Positions 8,866 through 19,785 of a DNA stretch of 64,000 nucleotides are shown piece after piece. The DNA comes from Thalassia testudinum. Taxonomy: Eukaryota > Streptophyta > Magnoliopsida > Alismatales > Hydrocharitaceae. The notes beneath the pieces are model-generated. The model ran no database searches, was not told the DNA's origin, and saw nothing but the letters and a program-made list of their open reading frames with translations. The stretch covers positions 96,636,001 through 96,700,000 of the forward strand of contig JAZHRO010000073.1 of assembly GCA_037157565.1 (NCBI GenBank), read 5' to 3'. A program made the position numbers and the translations under genes. Within the stretch, counting starts at the first letter, position 1. Each line of letters begins with the position of its first letter.

Positions 8866-10683
8866 AATGTTTCACCTCTATTTCGCGCGCACCCGCAGGA
8901 GTCCGTGCCTTCAATTCCCACTGCTGTAGACTCTGTGGCTTCACTTGCTGGGTCAAATGTCTTCGCGATGCTTCCCTGAGTTAGCTGCACCTAGAACCCT
9001 GCAGTCCTGTGACCTGGAGCAAGCGTGGAGCTTCTTCGAGTGGCCGTTAATGGTGGCCGGGGCATGAAACCTGTCAGACATGAAAAGTGCCTCGCGGCTT
9101 AATCAGATCACCGGGGGACCTTCGCCGTGTCATGGAGAAGGTGAAGCGCTAGGTGGCAGGCTGCGGGGTGGCCTAGGCGTGCGTGCCTAGGTCGCTCTGT
9201 GGCAGGACTGATGGGTGTGTTCGGGGGAATGTTGTGGAGGCGTAGAGGGTCTATGGACGGGCGGAGGTTACTCAGTGAGGTGAGGCAGAGGTTATGCGAT
9301 GGTCAGTGAGGATGCGGAGCTACGGGAGCGTCTCGCCGGAGGGTGGCCGGAGATGAGGAAGGTGATGGTGAACAGCGGCGGTCAAGGGGCATTTGATGAA
9401 ATAAAATGAGGGAAATGAAAGAGGGGATAGAGAAGAATAGTTTTAACCTAACTAAAGGGATGAAGGGGACAAGAAGGCGGCCGGCAGTACCTGCTGTCGT
9501 CGGAGAAGAAGACATCCAGTGGAAGAAGACAGCGGCGACGACGGGGCTAGGGCAGCTCGAGTGGGTGTTGCGCGACGCGGAGGAGGATGAGGAGGATGAC
9601 TCTGCCATTGGTTTTGTGGCAGAGTGATGAGGAAGAGGAGGGGGGCTCGTTGGACCCCTTGGCTAGAGAAGAAGGAGAGGAATTTGAGGTGGAGTTCCAG
9701 CCAAGTCGAGCTGAGGAGGTGCGGCCGGAGTTGGGGTTTAATTTATAGGTGTTGGCCATGCTTCTGGTGCGTGGAGGGCATGTCTTCTGCTACTGACATC
9801 TCATTGGAGATGGAAGGTGGTTAGATACCCAAATCTCTCGTGCATTCGCACGAGAGATTGGGTGCAAATCAGGGGTTGAGATTGGGCTCAGATGGAAGGG
9901 GATTCCTTAGAGAATCTCCCTTCCAATTCTGGGAGGAGATCTCTGAGGGATCTGAGAGTATCCCCCCTGTCTTCCTCGTCAGAGAAGGATTCTCTCCCCA
10001 ATAATGGTGGAGGGACCTGATTGTAAGATTGGTGAGAAAGATAGGGGGGTTTATGTGATGCTTTTCAAAAGATAGGGACCAAAATGAGATTAAGTGTACT
10101 AAATTGCAAAGTAGGTCAAGATGACCTCCCCTTAGGTCCAAATTTTGGTACAAACTTAATTTTGATCTAAGGAATCCAATGGTAAAGTTGGATTTTAAGT
10201 TTGACCACGTTTGACTAGACATTTTGTATAAAAACCTAAATTAAGTCAATTGATGAGCTAGGACCCTAATCTAGGTCAAACTAGGTTCCAAAGGCCAAAT
10301 TAAATGTTCTACACCCTAGGGGATATCTTTCCATGAATTTTAGAAGGTTTTTTTTATTTTTATCCTGATAGAAACCATGTTGAATTAAGCAGGTCTGTTT
10401 TAGGGTTACCAAATGTCATTTAATTCCTGGATTGCATGTGAACCCATTTCTGATTGAATCAACCAACATTTTATCTCATTTAGACCATTTGACCTTTGTT
10501 TTGTCTCTAAGAAATCTTGTTTATGTACTGCAATGGTAAAATTCAGTTTTAACCTTTATTTCATGTTTTCTTCTCAGAACACTTATTCCTCCAATTATGC
10601 CCTCTTCTAAGTCATGTAGGAGCTTTCATTCTCTTTATTAGGTCAAAATGAGCTAGTTATGGGTCATGATGAGGCTCTCATCA

Positions 10684-10695
10684 TATCCCCATGCC
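10684..10695 (-). other. B1 polypurine tract
   Basis: The minus strand reads GGCATGGGGATA abutting the 3' LTR start TGATGAGAGC. E has GGCATGGGGGTA in the same place. A diverged TTTTGCTAG/CTTAGTAAAA inverted repeat lies just inside it. Confidence 0.75.
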
Positions 10696-12286
10696 TAGCT
10701 TTTGCTAGTCCCTTAGTAAAATTTCAAGGTTTTAACTTCTGTTCTAGACCCTGAGTGTCTGTCATCAATTATGATAAGTGCTTCCCTTTTTCTTTTGTGA
10801 TTAGGTCAGAATGCCGACAATAGGCCTAGAGGTATTCAAGTACCAACCAAAATCCGGACCTGACCTGCTTTAGCCTCAGTCCTCCGCAAAGGTTTTTAAG
10901 GCCCACAGAAATCAACCTAGGGTTTGTTGGACTCCGCAGTTAAAGCACCCGTGCTTGAGACATTTTTATCCTAGGTTCAGTTTGCAGTGCGTTTTTGTAA
11001 GAGAGAGACAGAAGATATATTTGTTTGGAGAGCTTTCTCTCTCTTTTCTTTTTATTTCTAGCTTCGGATTAGCTTCTCAACACAGTCTGTATCGGATTCC
11101 TCATCCCCATCACCAATCCTCAAGGGTCTTTGGCTATCGAGATTTCGAGATAATCCCGCCCATGGCAACCCCTAGAACCATGGCTTTCGAGATTTCGAGA
11201 TAATCATGCCCATGGCATTCCGTGGCTGAATTTAGACCCTGGCGATTGACATTTCGTGATAATCCTGCCCATGGTATCTGAACCAGCAGAGAGCTTACAT
11301 GCCCCCAGTAGGATATTTAAATATCCTAAGAGACAAGCACCGAGGAGATGATATGTTGTTACGCATCTTCGAGGGGAATTTCCCGCCTCTCCACACCGGG
11401 AACTCATCCAAATCAACTTGTGTTGATCGGCCGCTCCTAATCTAGGTGACTTTTTCAGAACATTAAACGCTTTTGTGTGATTTGGATATTTATGCGCACT
11501 GAACTAGACTGTGTGTGAATTTGGGGTGCTTAGGTTACCGAATCTCGCAAACCGGAGGTCAGTTAACGAGGCCGAATACTTCCTAAGCCTTAGACCTAAT
11601 ACTTAAGCTTCGCATTTTCCCCAACCTCTTGAGGATTATCCAGATCTTAGCAGGTACATGAATTTTTAAGCTAAAGAATCTAGCCCAAGAGGCCTAAATC
11701 CAACATTCCTGCTAATCTCTTGTTATGTCACCTTAGCAGTTTTTCTTCTTTTTCTCTTTTCTTGATATGGTCTAGAACTTCAGTTAATCCCTTAATCTTT
11801 TACTAATGACTACCTCTTTTTCTTTTTCATTTTATGTTCCTTTTTGTCATTTTTTTGCTCTTTTTCTCCTCCTTATGATTATGTGGCTCACAAAATTTCC
11901 TCCCTCCCCCATAATTTTTCAATTTTTTTTGTGTTTTTGACATATGTGAATTTTTTTTGTGAGAATCCTTCTGACTTTTTCTTGGTTCTGTACGTATGCA
12001 CTTTATCACCCCCCCATGCCTAAGTTTTGAAATGTCCTCATTGTAAATAGAGGGTGTGAAATAGTGTTGAGGTCAGGGACTTAGAACAAGATACATCGGG
12101 TGGGTGAATGGGTCGGAAATGACTGATGCGGACTATTTCAAGCTCTGGTATGTGTACCATAGGTGGGATCAATTGTCTAAGGCTGAACTCAAGGTGTAAT
12201 GGACGTGGAGTACATACGGATAATCAGATGGGTCTTTGTTTTTGGGATGACGGGTTGCCTCCTGTTAAGCTCTAAATTTGATGCCT
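10696..12286 (-). other. B1 3' interior without coding capacity
   Basis: No convincing ORF. It contains a second purine run (CCCCCCCATGCC on plus at about 12007) and, near 12247-12295, GGTTGCCTCC...GATGCCTTCAGCCTAG, a landmark I associate with the 3' part of Athila/Tat-type elements. E carries the equivalent pieces at 52960-53010 and 53095-53120. Poly-T stretches occur at 11820-11960. Confidence 0.5.
11132..11295. repeat. Three diverged tandem units of 50-59 bp
   Basis: Units start at 11132, 11182 and 11241. Each has GGCTNTCGAGATTTCGAGAT-like sequence followed by AATCNNGCCCATGG. The first two agree closely and the third is diverged. It lies in the 3' interior of B1. Confidence 0.7.
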
Positions 12287-12395
12287 TCAGCCTAGTGGAA
12301 CATGGGGTGGAGAGGGAGTAGTCAAATCAGCGAAATTTTGTAAAATAAGCACCTTGATTAAGAGCCTGGTTGGTCCAACCAGGTGCTTGTTAAGA

Positions 12396-13055
12396 TCAGT
12401 AAGCTGATGATGCAACCCAAACCCAATAAGTCTGGTGGGTTGATAGATGTAGATCAACAGATGCGAAACCCATATGGAAGTGAAAACTCGATTTTTGGTG
12501 AGCTGAATCAGCCTGGTCAGAGTAGGGTTCCGAAAAATAATCAATGTGTGGTGTGGAAACCCTACAGGGGTGATCAAAGAATGATGGCTCTTGCTTTTTG
12601 GTCTGATCAAGACCCGATACCTGGTATAGATATGGAGTTGAATCATCTGCAAATGGCTTAGTGAGAGGTGAATCGGAATAGAAATTGAGTCCAGTTATAG
12701 GTCGAGGTAGAGAACGGGTTTTGATTGATTCTGTATATGTGGAGCAGGTGGCTTCAAAGAGAATTGGCTTGTTATAATCAGGAAGCAGATTTTCTCCGAT
12801 GTTATGGTCAGATTCGAAATCGTCGAAGAGTTTGTGAAAATCAAAATCTAAATGAGATTCAAGATCGTGAGTTCCACCATAGAATAAATTATATGTTGTA
12901 GATTCAGCAGCCTGCCTGGGGTCTAGCCTAAATGTTAATTCTGAGCTTAAAAAGGTGTCCCCATCTGGTAGAAGCTCAGGTTCTAAGCTAGTAGGGTAGA
13001 CCCAATTGAAATCCCAGTCGTCCAACTCCTCGTTTTCTGTATCGTAAATTGGCAT
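12396..13055 (-). CDS. Acidic ORF of unknown function in B1 (219 aa)
   Basis: ATG at 13055 on the element's sense strand. The N-terminal half is strongly acidic and aromatic (DTENEELDDWDFNWVYP, SHLDFDFHKLFDDFESD). The C-terminal half is Ser/His/Tyr-rich. No gag, protease, RT, integrase or envelope motif, signal peptide or membrane segment is visible. It is the third ORF in a row on this strand (after 13440-13940 and 13155-13427) and occupies the same place as the acidic ORF of E (56246-56659). It may be a vestige of one longer protein broken by stops, or an accessory protein. I do not recognise it. Confidence 0.45.
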   Translation of the reverse strand: MPIYDTENEELDDWDFNWVYPTSLEPELLPDGDTFLSSELTFRLDPRQAAESTTYNLFYGGTHDLESHLDFDFHKLFDDFESDHNIGENLLPDYNKPILFEATCSTYTESIKTRSLPRPITGLNFYSDSPLTKPFADDSTPYLYQVSGLDQTKKQEPSFFDHPCRVSTPHIDYFSEPYSDQADSAHQKSSFHFHMGFASVDLHLSTHQTYWVWVASSAY

Positions 13056-13154
13056 GATTTCTAAAAAATCGATTAGTTCCTCTGAGGATGTTGGCGAGGG
13101 ATATCAATCAAATAGAGGCCCAAAATCATGGTCTTCATTGAAAGATTAATCTTC

Positions 13155-13427
13155 CTAATATGGGGCCTTGAAATCTTCAAAATAGGTTTCAGATCTAGAT
13201 TCTGGGCTTAGGATGTGGATTGAATTACTAGAATCTAGGTCCGAATAACCTTTGAGGGTCACCTTATCAGAATAAGGGATGGAATTTACACCCTCGAGAG
13301 GTTCAGTTCTACTCTCATTATTGCAGGAGTTTTGGGATTCTAAGCCTGGTAATTCATTATCTAGAGTGGGCTCAACAGTGTGTTTTCTTGCATTTGGAGC
13401 TTCCCAACCTTCTTCAATATCAAGCAC
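13155..13427 (-). CDS. Small acidic ORF of unknown function in B1 (90 aa)
   Basis: Ser/Glu/Asp-rich (EPTLDNELPGLESQNS, SRSETYFEDFKAPY). It is in the same strand and composition as its neighbours, so it is probably a middle section of one reading frame now split by stops. No domain recognised and the start codon is uncertain. Confidence 0.35.
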   Translation of the reverse strand: MLDIEEGWEAPNARKHTVEPTLDNELPGLESQNSCNNESRTEPLEGVNSIPYSDKVTLKGYSDLDSSNSIHILSPESRSETYFEDFKAPY

Positions 13428-13439
13428 ATTATATTCTAT

Positions 13440-13940
13440 CTAGGTTGGGAATCCACAACCATTTTGTGCCTCGAACTCGAGATTAGATTGATCCTCGATG
13501 TTGTCCCAAGATGCTTCATCCTCTGTTTGTGGTATATACGGGTACTTCTGCTTGATAATTTGTTTTACTAATCTCATTATCTCTTCCCAGTTTTCAAGAC
13601 TATCTTGGTGTTGCTTCCAAAGTCGAGGATTTGTCACACATTGAAGGTATTCAAGATTGCGCAGTTTTTCTATCTCAATGTATCCAATAATGAGCAAATC
13701 ACGGGTTGATCCTTTTGTGGCTTCTGCCAATAGTACTGGGGCACAAGTTATGATAAAGGTTGTGGTTGTTGGGACATCAACCTGAATGTTTTCTACTGGT
13801 GTTGAGGTTTTGTCTTCCTTCTTATAGAATTTCAGGGCATCCTCAATCATCCTATCTCTTATGGATCTCCGACATTCAGGTTTCTTGAATGGTAGTCCTA
13901 AGTGGTTTGGCTGCATATTTGGATCAGGTGGTGGAATCAA
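13440..13940 (-). CDS. First ORF of unknown function in B1 (about 166 aa)
   Basis: The first ORF after the leader on the element strand, beginning about 1.15 kb from the primer site. The listed start at 13940 is not ATG; downstream Met residues are possible. The protein is mixed: basic N-terminus (RRSIRDRMIEDALKFYKKED), a helical middle (SLENWEEIMRLVKQIIKQK) and an acidic C-terminus (TEDEASWDNIEDQ). The position fits gag, but I see neither the gag domain nor a zinc knuckle. Confidence 0.4.
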   Translation of the reverse strand: MIPPPDPNMQPNHLGLPFKKPECRRSIRDRMIEDALKFYKKEDKTSTPVENIQVDVPTTTTFIITCAPVLLAEATKGSTRDLLIIGYIEIEKLRNLEYLQCVTNPRLWKQHQDSLENWEEIMRLVKQIIKQKYPYIPQTEDEASWDNIEDQSNLEFEAQNGCGFPT

Positions 13941-15095
13941 GATGTAGAATCGGAGTTTGAGTCAAGATATAGAATCAAGTTATGGAGCGATTAGATCTGA
14001 ATAACGAGTCCCACTGAAAATGTATGTGTGTGCTTTAAAGAAAAAAGATGAGGGACTGGAGATGCTTTTTTTTTTTTTTGACCCAATCAAGACACCCAAA
14101 GACGTTTGGATGACTATGGAGGTTTGGGGCGGATGGTACCCCTGGATCAGAAGATCGTCCACCAGAGAATTACCTGGGCAGCCAGAGAAGGAGAGTCCAG
14201 CAAAAACCCTTACACGGTAGAGCGTCCCCACGAGTTACAGGGTTTCCCCCACCAGACCTCTCTTGTCACTGAGATTCTAGGTAGACCAGAATGGGGACCT
14301 TGACCTCTTAAGTCTACCACTTTTATTTCAAAGGTGCTTTAGGGTTCTCACTTGAACTTTAGATGTGTTGATGTTGTGACCTAATTTAGAGGTTGGTTGA
14401 CCCAAGGGGTCAACTTCACCTGACATGTCCTATAGATGGCAGAATGATTCTAGGTTTGGAGCCTAGTGATCACCCTAATTTGACTCCCAGTTTATTAGGT
14501 CCAAGATTTTAAGATTCAAGTGATTTTAGAGCTCAATTTTTCTTAGGGTTTATCTTGTTAAGATCTCTTCAATCAAGGGCTTGGATAGCACACTGGTGCG
14601 GGTGGGTTTATTTCCTTTTATACAGGCATGTGTGAACTAGCACTCCAAGATCATACTGTAGAAACCCTAATTTGGTTCTATTTCCAATCCTCTTTTTCAC
14701 AAAAATTCTCTTTGGACTTTAAAACAAGAAGTGTGTTGTCCGCCGAGATTAAGCGTGATTTCTATTAGGCACATGAATTTGTGAGATAGTCTAAAAAATC
14801 GCTCCAAGTTCAAGAAGATTTGAAGAAATTTTTGCAAAATCAGGAAATGTTTGCCTTAAAGATGGTGACTACTATAGAAAGAAGGCAATTGATTCCTAAA
14901 TTAATTTCCTCCTTTCGTCTTTCAAAGCTTGGGGGATAGTTTAAGGAAGAAAAGAAATTACCTGCCCTGGAGTGGTTGACTTGCAGGAGGGATTTTCTCG
15001 TGAAATACCTGCAAGATCACAACAAAGCAAAGTAGGGCAAGTTAGTGTTCAATATGATAAAAAGAATGTAGAGACTAGTGTTAAATTGCGCGTTG
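13941..15095 (-). other. B1 leader
   Basis: No supported ORF. A run of about fifteen T lies near 14067-14081. The leader ends at the primer site. Confidence 0.5.
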
Positions 15096-15114
15096 CTCCC
15101 CGGCAATGGCGCCA
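15096..15114 (-). promoter_or_regulatory. B1 primer-binding site (tRNA-Asp type)
   Basis: The minus strand reads TGGCGCCATTGCCGGGGAG. This differs by one base over 18 from the complement of the plant tRNA-Asp 3' end (TGGCGCCGTTGCCGGGGA), the primer used by Athila/Tat-type gypsy elements. It lies three bases inside the LTR. Confidence 0.92.
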
Positions 15115-15117
15115 AAA

Positions 15118-17893
15118 TGTTGACGTGTTCTTGATCGTGTTTAAACAGTTAATCACGTCGTAGTATAGGTGATCAAGCATTGTCAACAAATAAAAGTTTT
15201 ATTACTCGAAAACCTAAGTATCCGAGGTCGAACATAGGGAGCAATTGGAATTATTACTAATCTCAAGAATGTACTTGAACACTTTAATTACTCAAAACAT
15301 AATTCAAATATAAATGCATGAGTTTGAAAAGTATTATGGCAAAAAGAAGAATTTGGACGTCTGATCCCATGATCAGACGTCCTAAAAATATGTTTCCCTT
15401 CTCATATTCTTCTTCTTCTGATTTTCTTCCTTTCTTCTTCTTTGTGCTTCTTTCTTCTCTGCAGTGCCTTGCTTCATTCATCCTATTTTCTTCTGCTGTT
15501 TCTTTCTCTCTACGGGTCTTCTTCCTTGGCTCTACTTCCTTGGTTTTGTTTTCCTTTGCCTTCAGTTCCACTTCTTCTACTTGTCCTTACCTTTCTCTAT
15601 TACTTCTTTCTTCTTCAGTTCTTCTTCTCTTTTTCCTTCGCCTCTTCCTTTCCTTCTCTTTTTCCTCTGCAATGTCTTCCTTCCTTCTTCTTCTTCTGAT
15701 TTTGCTAGCAGCGGCTAAGTGTTAGCTTGTTTTCTCCTGTCTGCCTTCCCTGCACAAACCAAAAAGGAGCAAAACCTAACCCTCTACCCACACCCGCATG
15801 TCTCTCTCTTTATGTAAACCACTCTCAGCACGCTCTCCCAAAGTCGGGTAAACGGGTCGGATCGCATGCCCGGGCCTAGGCACACCGGAGTGAGGGTGGT
15901 GCACGAGGAGTGCTCAGGGCAGTGTCGGGTCGGGTCACCAGATCTGTGTGGTGAAATCACGGACGAGGCGGTGAGAATAGGTGAGGGACCTCACCCCATG
16001 TGCATTCGGAGGCAACAAGGCTATAACACAAAAACATTATAAATCACTCCAACTCTTTGTGACTTCACGATGTGGGACTAATCTTTCACCTCTATTTCAC
16101 ACACTCCCGCAGGAGTCCGTGCCTTCAATTCCCACTGCTGCAGGCTCTGTGGCTTCACTTGCTGGGTCAGATGTCTATGCGATGCTTCCCTGAGTTAGCT
16201 GCACCTGGAGCCCTGCAGTCCTGCAACCTGGAGTAAGGGTGGAGCTTCCTTGAGTTGCCGTTAATGGCAGCTGCGGCGTGAAACTTGTCGGACGTGAAAA
16301 GAGCCTCGCGGCTTAATCAGATCACCGGGGGACCTTTGCCGTGTCACGGCGAAGGTGAAGCACATGGTGGCAGGCCGTGGGGTGGCCTAGGCGTGCGTGC
16401 CTAGGTCGCTCTGTGGTCGGACTGATGGGTGTGTTCGGGGGACTATTGTGGTGGTGTAGAGGGTCTATGGTCGGGAAGAGGTTACTCAGTGAGGTGAAGC
16501 AGAGGTTATGCGATGGTCAGCAAGGCGTGTGGGGTTGCGGAGCGTTGGGAGCGTCTCGTCGGAGGGTGGTTGAAGATGAGGAAGGTGATGGTGAACAGCG
16601 GCAGTCAAGGGGCGTTTGATGAAATAAAATGAGGGAAATGAAAGAGGGGATAGAGAAGAATAGTTTTAACTTAACTAAAGGGATGAAGGGGACGAGAAGG
16701 CGGCCGGTAGTACCTACTGTCGCCGGAGAAGAAGACGGCCAGTGGAGGAAGACGGCGGCGACGACGGGGCTAGGGTAGCTTGCTCGGGTGTTGTGCGATG
16801 CGGAGGAGGATGAGGAGGACGGCTCTGCCACTGGTTTTGTGGCAGAGCGACGAGGAAGAGGAGGGGGGCTCGCCGGAGCTCGTTGGACCCCTTGGCCGGA
16901 GGAGAGGAATTTGAGGTGGAATTCCGGCCAAGTCGAGCTGAGGAGGTGCGACCGGAGTTGGGGTTTAATTTATAGGTGTTGGCAGTGCTTCTGGTGCATG
17001 GAGGGCACGTCTTCTGCCACCGACGTCTTGTCGGAGATGGAAGGTGGTTAGATACCCAAATCTCTCATGCGTTCGTACAAGAGATTGGGTGCAAATCAAG
17101 GGTTGAGATCAAGCTCAGATGGAAGGGGATTCCTTAGAGAATCTCCCTTCCAATTCTGGGAGGAGATCTCTGAGGGATCTAAGGGTATCCCCCCTGTCTT
17201 CCTCGTCAGAGTAATGGTGGAGGGACCTGATTGCAATATTAGCGAGAAAGATAGGGGTTTTATGTGATGGTTTTCAAAAGATAGGGACTAAAATGAGATT
17301 GGGTGTACTAAATTGCAAAGTAGGTCTGGATGACCTCCCCTTAGGTCTAAATTTTGGTAGAAACCTAATTTGGACCTAAGGAATACAATGGTGAAGTTGG
17401 ATTTTAGGTTTGACCACATTTGACTGGACATTTTGCGTAAAAACCTAAATTAGGTCAATTGATGAGCTAGGACCCTAATCTAGGTCAAACTAGGTTCTAA
17501 AGGCCAAATTGAATGTTTTACACCCTAGGGGATATCTTTCCATGAATTTTAGAGGGTTTACTTGATTTTTATCCTGACCGGAACCTTATTGAATTAAGCA
17601 GGTCTGTTTTAGGGTTACCAAATGTTATTTAATTATTGGATTGCATGTGAACCCATTTCTGATTGAATCAACCCACTTTTTATCTCATTTAGATCATTTG
17701 ACCTTTGTTTTGTCTCTGAGAAATCCCGTTTATGTACTGCAATGGTAAAATTGTAGTTTTAACCTTTATTTCATGTTTTCTTCTCAGAACACTTATTCCT
17801 CCAATTAAGCACTCTTCTAAGTCATGTAGGAGCTTTTATTCTCTTTATTAGGTCAAAATGAGATAGTTATGGCTCATGATGAGGCTCTCATCA
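15118..17893 (-). repeat. B1 5' LTR
   Basis: Ends TGTTGACGTG and GGCTCTCATCA match 7948-10683. It contains the same inverted repeat (15356-15381), pyrimidine tract, USE/TATA signature (16036-16079) and GGTGAGGGACCTCACC hairpin. The 5' flank duplicate is GTTGA at 17894-17898. Confidence 0.9.
16036..16079 (-). promoter_or_regulatory. snRNA-type USE plus TATA-like box, copy 2 (B1 5' LTR)
   Basis: AGTCCCACATCG (16068-16079, minus) is separated by exactly 24 nt from TTTATAAT (16036-16043). The next TTTT on this strand is at 15771-15774, about 237 nt after the U6-like predicted start near 16011. No TTTT lies between. Confidence 0.6.
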
Positions 17894-18040
17894 GTTGACG
17901 TCTTCTCCCCGATGTGCCTGTCGCCTCTCCCAAATTCCTCACACAAATTCCTTGCACAGAAAAGATAATAAATGGTCAGATCACTATGCAATGAGAAATA
18001 ATCAGAAACAAAATCAAGTGAAATTATTGCGTCTGTTGCC
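17894..18040 (-). other. Leader of element A, right part
   Basis: Resumes after B1, between the GTTGA duplication and the primer site. No ORF. Confidence 0.6.
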
Positions 18041-18058
18041 TCTCCGGTAATGGCACCA
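18041..18058 (-). promoter_or_regulatory. Element A primer-binding site (diverged tRNA-Asp type)
   Basis: The minus strand reads TGGTGCCATTACCGGAGA, against TGGCGCCGTTGCCGGGGA for tRNA-Asp. The four differences are all transitions. It is followed by the LTR edge (TGCTAAGAC on plus at 18061). Confidence 0.75.
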
Positions 18059-18497
18059 TTTGCTAAGACTATTTTTGCTTTCGAATAATGTGGTTAAGAT
18101 GATTTGTCATTTTAGTAACAAAGTGGTGGAAAATCGCTTAACAAAATAATTACAATAAAAATTAACCACTCACAGAAGAGCGGGTCGTGTCCACAGGGAG
18201 GCAATGATGCAATAAAATCTTGATTATTTTGTATTCATTCAATCAAGTGCGAAATCCATAGTCAAATCTGACGTGAAATGTGACGGAAAGAAGATGCACA
18301 ATAACTTGAAAATATAAGGGTAGATGTGCAATTTTTCCTCACTAAAATATTCAATAAATATGTGATGAATTTATGTAATTTCCAATTGACATGCATTAGA
18401 GAAAATTTGTGCACATCTTAATCCAAAACCAATGTCAAACAATGTGAATCACAAAATCCATGCAATTGTATGAAAGCTTGAGTATGAAGTTGCAATT

Positions 18498-18514
18498 TCA
18501 CTCAATATTATAAT
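18498..18514. repeat. 17-bp target-site duplication of LINE fragment, left copy
   Basis: TCACTCAATATTATAAT, repeated exactly at 18577-18593. The length is typical of LINE insertion. Confidence 0.9.
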
Positions 18515-18576
18515 ACAACAACAACCACCAAGCCTTTTCCCACACTAAGTGGGGTCGGCTATAAGGATTCTTTGCC
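18515..18576 (-). mobile_element. 62-bp 5'-truncated RTE-type LINE tail
   Basis: The minus strand reads ATAGCCGACCCCACTTAGTG, then TGGGAAAAGGCTTGGTGG and a TTGTTGTTGT tail. This is the widespread 3' end of plant RTE LINEs, which end in a TTG repeat rather than poly-A. Perfect 17-bp duplications flank it. Extreme 5' truncation is common for LINEs. It interrupts the LTR of element A. Confidence 0.88.
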
Positions 18577-18593
18577 TCACTCAATATTATAAT
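18577..18593. repeat. 17-bp target-site duplication of LINE fragment, right copy
   Basis: Exact copy of 18498-18514. Confidence 0.9.
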
Positions 18594-19776
18594 CATAAAT
18601 CAAAATTCATTTTCATGGCAATGGCATTCAAATGTAATTATTAATTAAAGTAAAAGTAGAGGATTTTACCTCTCTCCTCCTTGCACATGGGAGAGAGGTT
18701 CATTTGAGACGCAACTCCTACAAGAGGTTGGCAGAAGCGAGGCCTTCACAGTGGTGGCGGTGGTGCGTTGTGAGATGGCCAGAGCTGGCCTGCCGGAGGA
18801 AAGAAGTGACGGTAGTGGAGGAGACTGCTGCTGGCCTTACATGCTACAGGCAAAAGGAGAGCAGTGTGCGGGCACTACAGGCACTGCAGATGCACGCGGA
18901 GCATGGGCACGTGGAGGCGTGGCCTCTGCAGGGCACATAGGCACGTGCGAGCGTGCTAGTGGTGCCGGTTGCAGGTGCTGCAGGGAGGTACTGGAGCATG
19001 GGCGCATGGAGGCACGGCCCTGCAGGCCACAAGGGGTGTGTGAGAGTGGGTGCTAGAGTGCGGGCTGCTAGCGCGCGGGCGTGAAGGCACGTGGAGCGCG
19101 CTCTGTGGACGAGCGGAGGTGCGGAAGTGCAAGGGCGCTGGAGGTTTTGGAGAAGGCGAGGAGGCGCGGGCATACTGGTTGGGCTAAAGGCGCGTAGTGG
19201 GTCTGATGGAGCAGGGGGGGCTGCTGGCACATGCGCTAGCTGAGGTGAGGGTGCTGGGGTGAGAGCATGCACACGTAGGTGGTTGGTGAGGGCGCTGGTG
19301 CTGCTAGTGATGAAGTGAGGGCGTGCGGTGGTGCAAGTACTGGTGGTGGGTTAGGGCAGCTGGTGAAGGCAAGAGCGCGGGTGTGTGCTGGCTGAGTTGA
19401 TGGTACGGTGGCAGATGGCGCGTGAACTGAAGGTGGGTGCGCAGAGGCTGGCGTGAGTTGGCTGAGGTGAGGAGTTGTAGAGACTCTTTGGCGGTGTGGG
19501 CTATCACCCCACACGCCCACGGTGTTGAGTCGTTCTACCTAGTTAAGGCCGGTGGTATGGAATGGAAGAGGAGCAAGGTCCTCTAAACACAGTAAGGAAC
19601 AAAGGGTGGTGGCCTCCTTTCAACGGCAGCTCTCCCTTCTCCTTTTGTAGCCACGACCACACTGATTTCAAATTCAAAATGCCGTAGCATGAATGTGATG
19701 TGAAGGAGGAGGAGGCAGAGCCGGAGGAGTTACCTGTGCAAGGAGAAAAAAGAATAAAAGAATAAAATAATTAGGG

Positions 19777-19785
19777 TTATTTATA
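19777..19785 (-). promoter_or_regulatory. TATA-like box of element A LTR
   Basis: TATAAATAA on the minus strand in the LTR. It is the only good TATA match there on the sense strand. Confidence 0.45.

Larger units (their letters stand above)
7948..10683 (-). repeat. B1 3' LTR
   Basis: Plus-strand ends are TGTTGACGTG and GGCTCTCATCA. It is homologous along its length to 15118-17893, 28039-30724 and (reversed) 53344-56002. It contains an AGACGTC inverted repeat, a pyrimidine-rich tract, an snRNA-type promoter signature and a GC-rich middle. The ORFs inside it are shadows of low-complexity sequence. Confidence 0.9.
7948..17893 (-). mobile_element. B1: non-autonomous Ty3/gypsy LTR retrotransposon, 9.9 kb
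   Basis: LTRs of about 2.74 and 2.78 kb (7948-10683, 15118-17893) flank a 4.4-kb interior. On the minus strand the interior begins with a tRNA-Asp-type primer site and ends with a GGCATGGGGATA polypurine tract. No gag knuckle, protease, RT, RNase H or integrase is visible. Instead there are three ORFs of unknown function, one strongly acidic. The plan is that of large derivatives of the Athila/Tat branch. It is inserted in the leader of element A. E (49961-60409) shares the interior plan but has a different LTR. Confidence 0.9.

Noticed and set aside
12287..12661. ORFs opposite the acidic B1 ORF
   Set aside because: Antisense or alternative-frame shadows of the 12396-13055 frame.
18704..19520. 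Ala/Pro/His-rich ORFs up to 142 aa on both strands
   Set aside because: GC-rich LTR sequence with overlapping frames on opposite strands and no motif.
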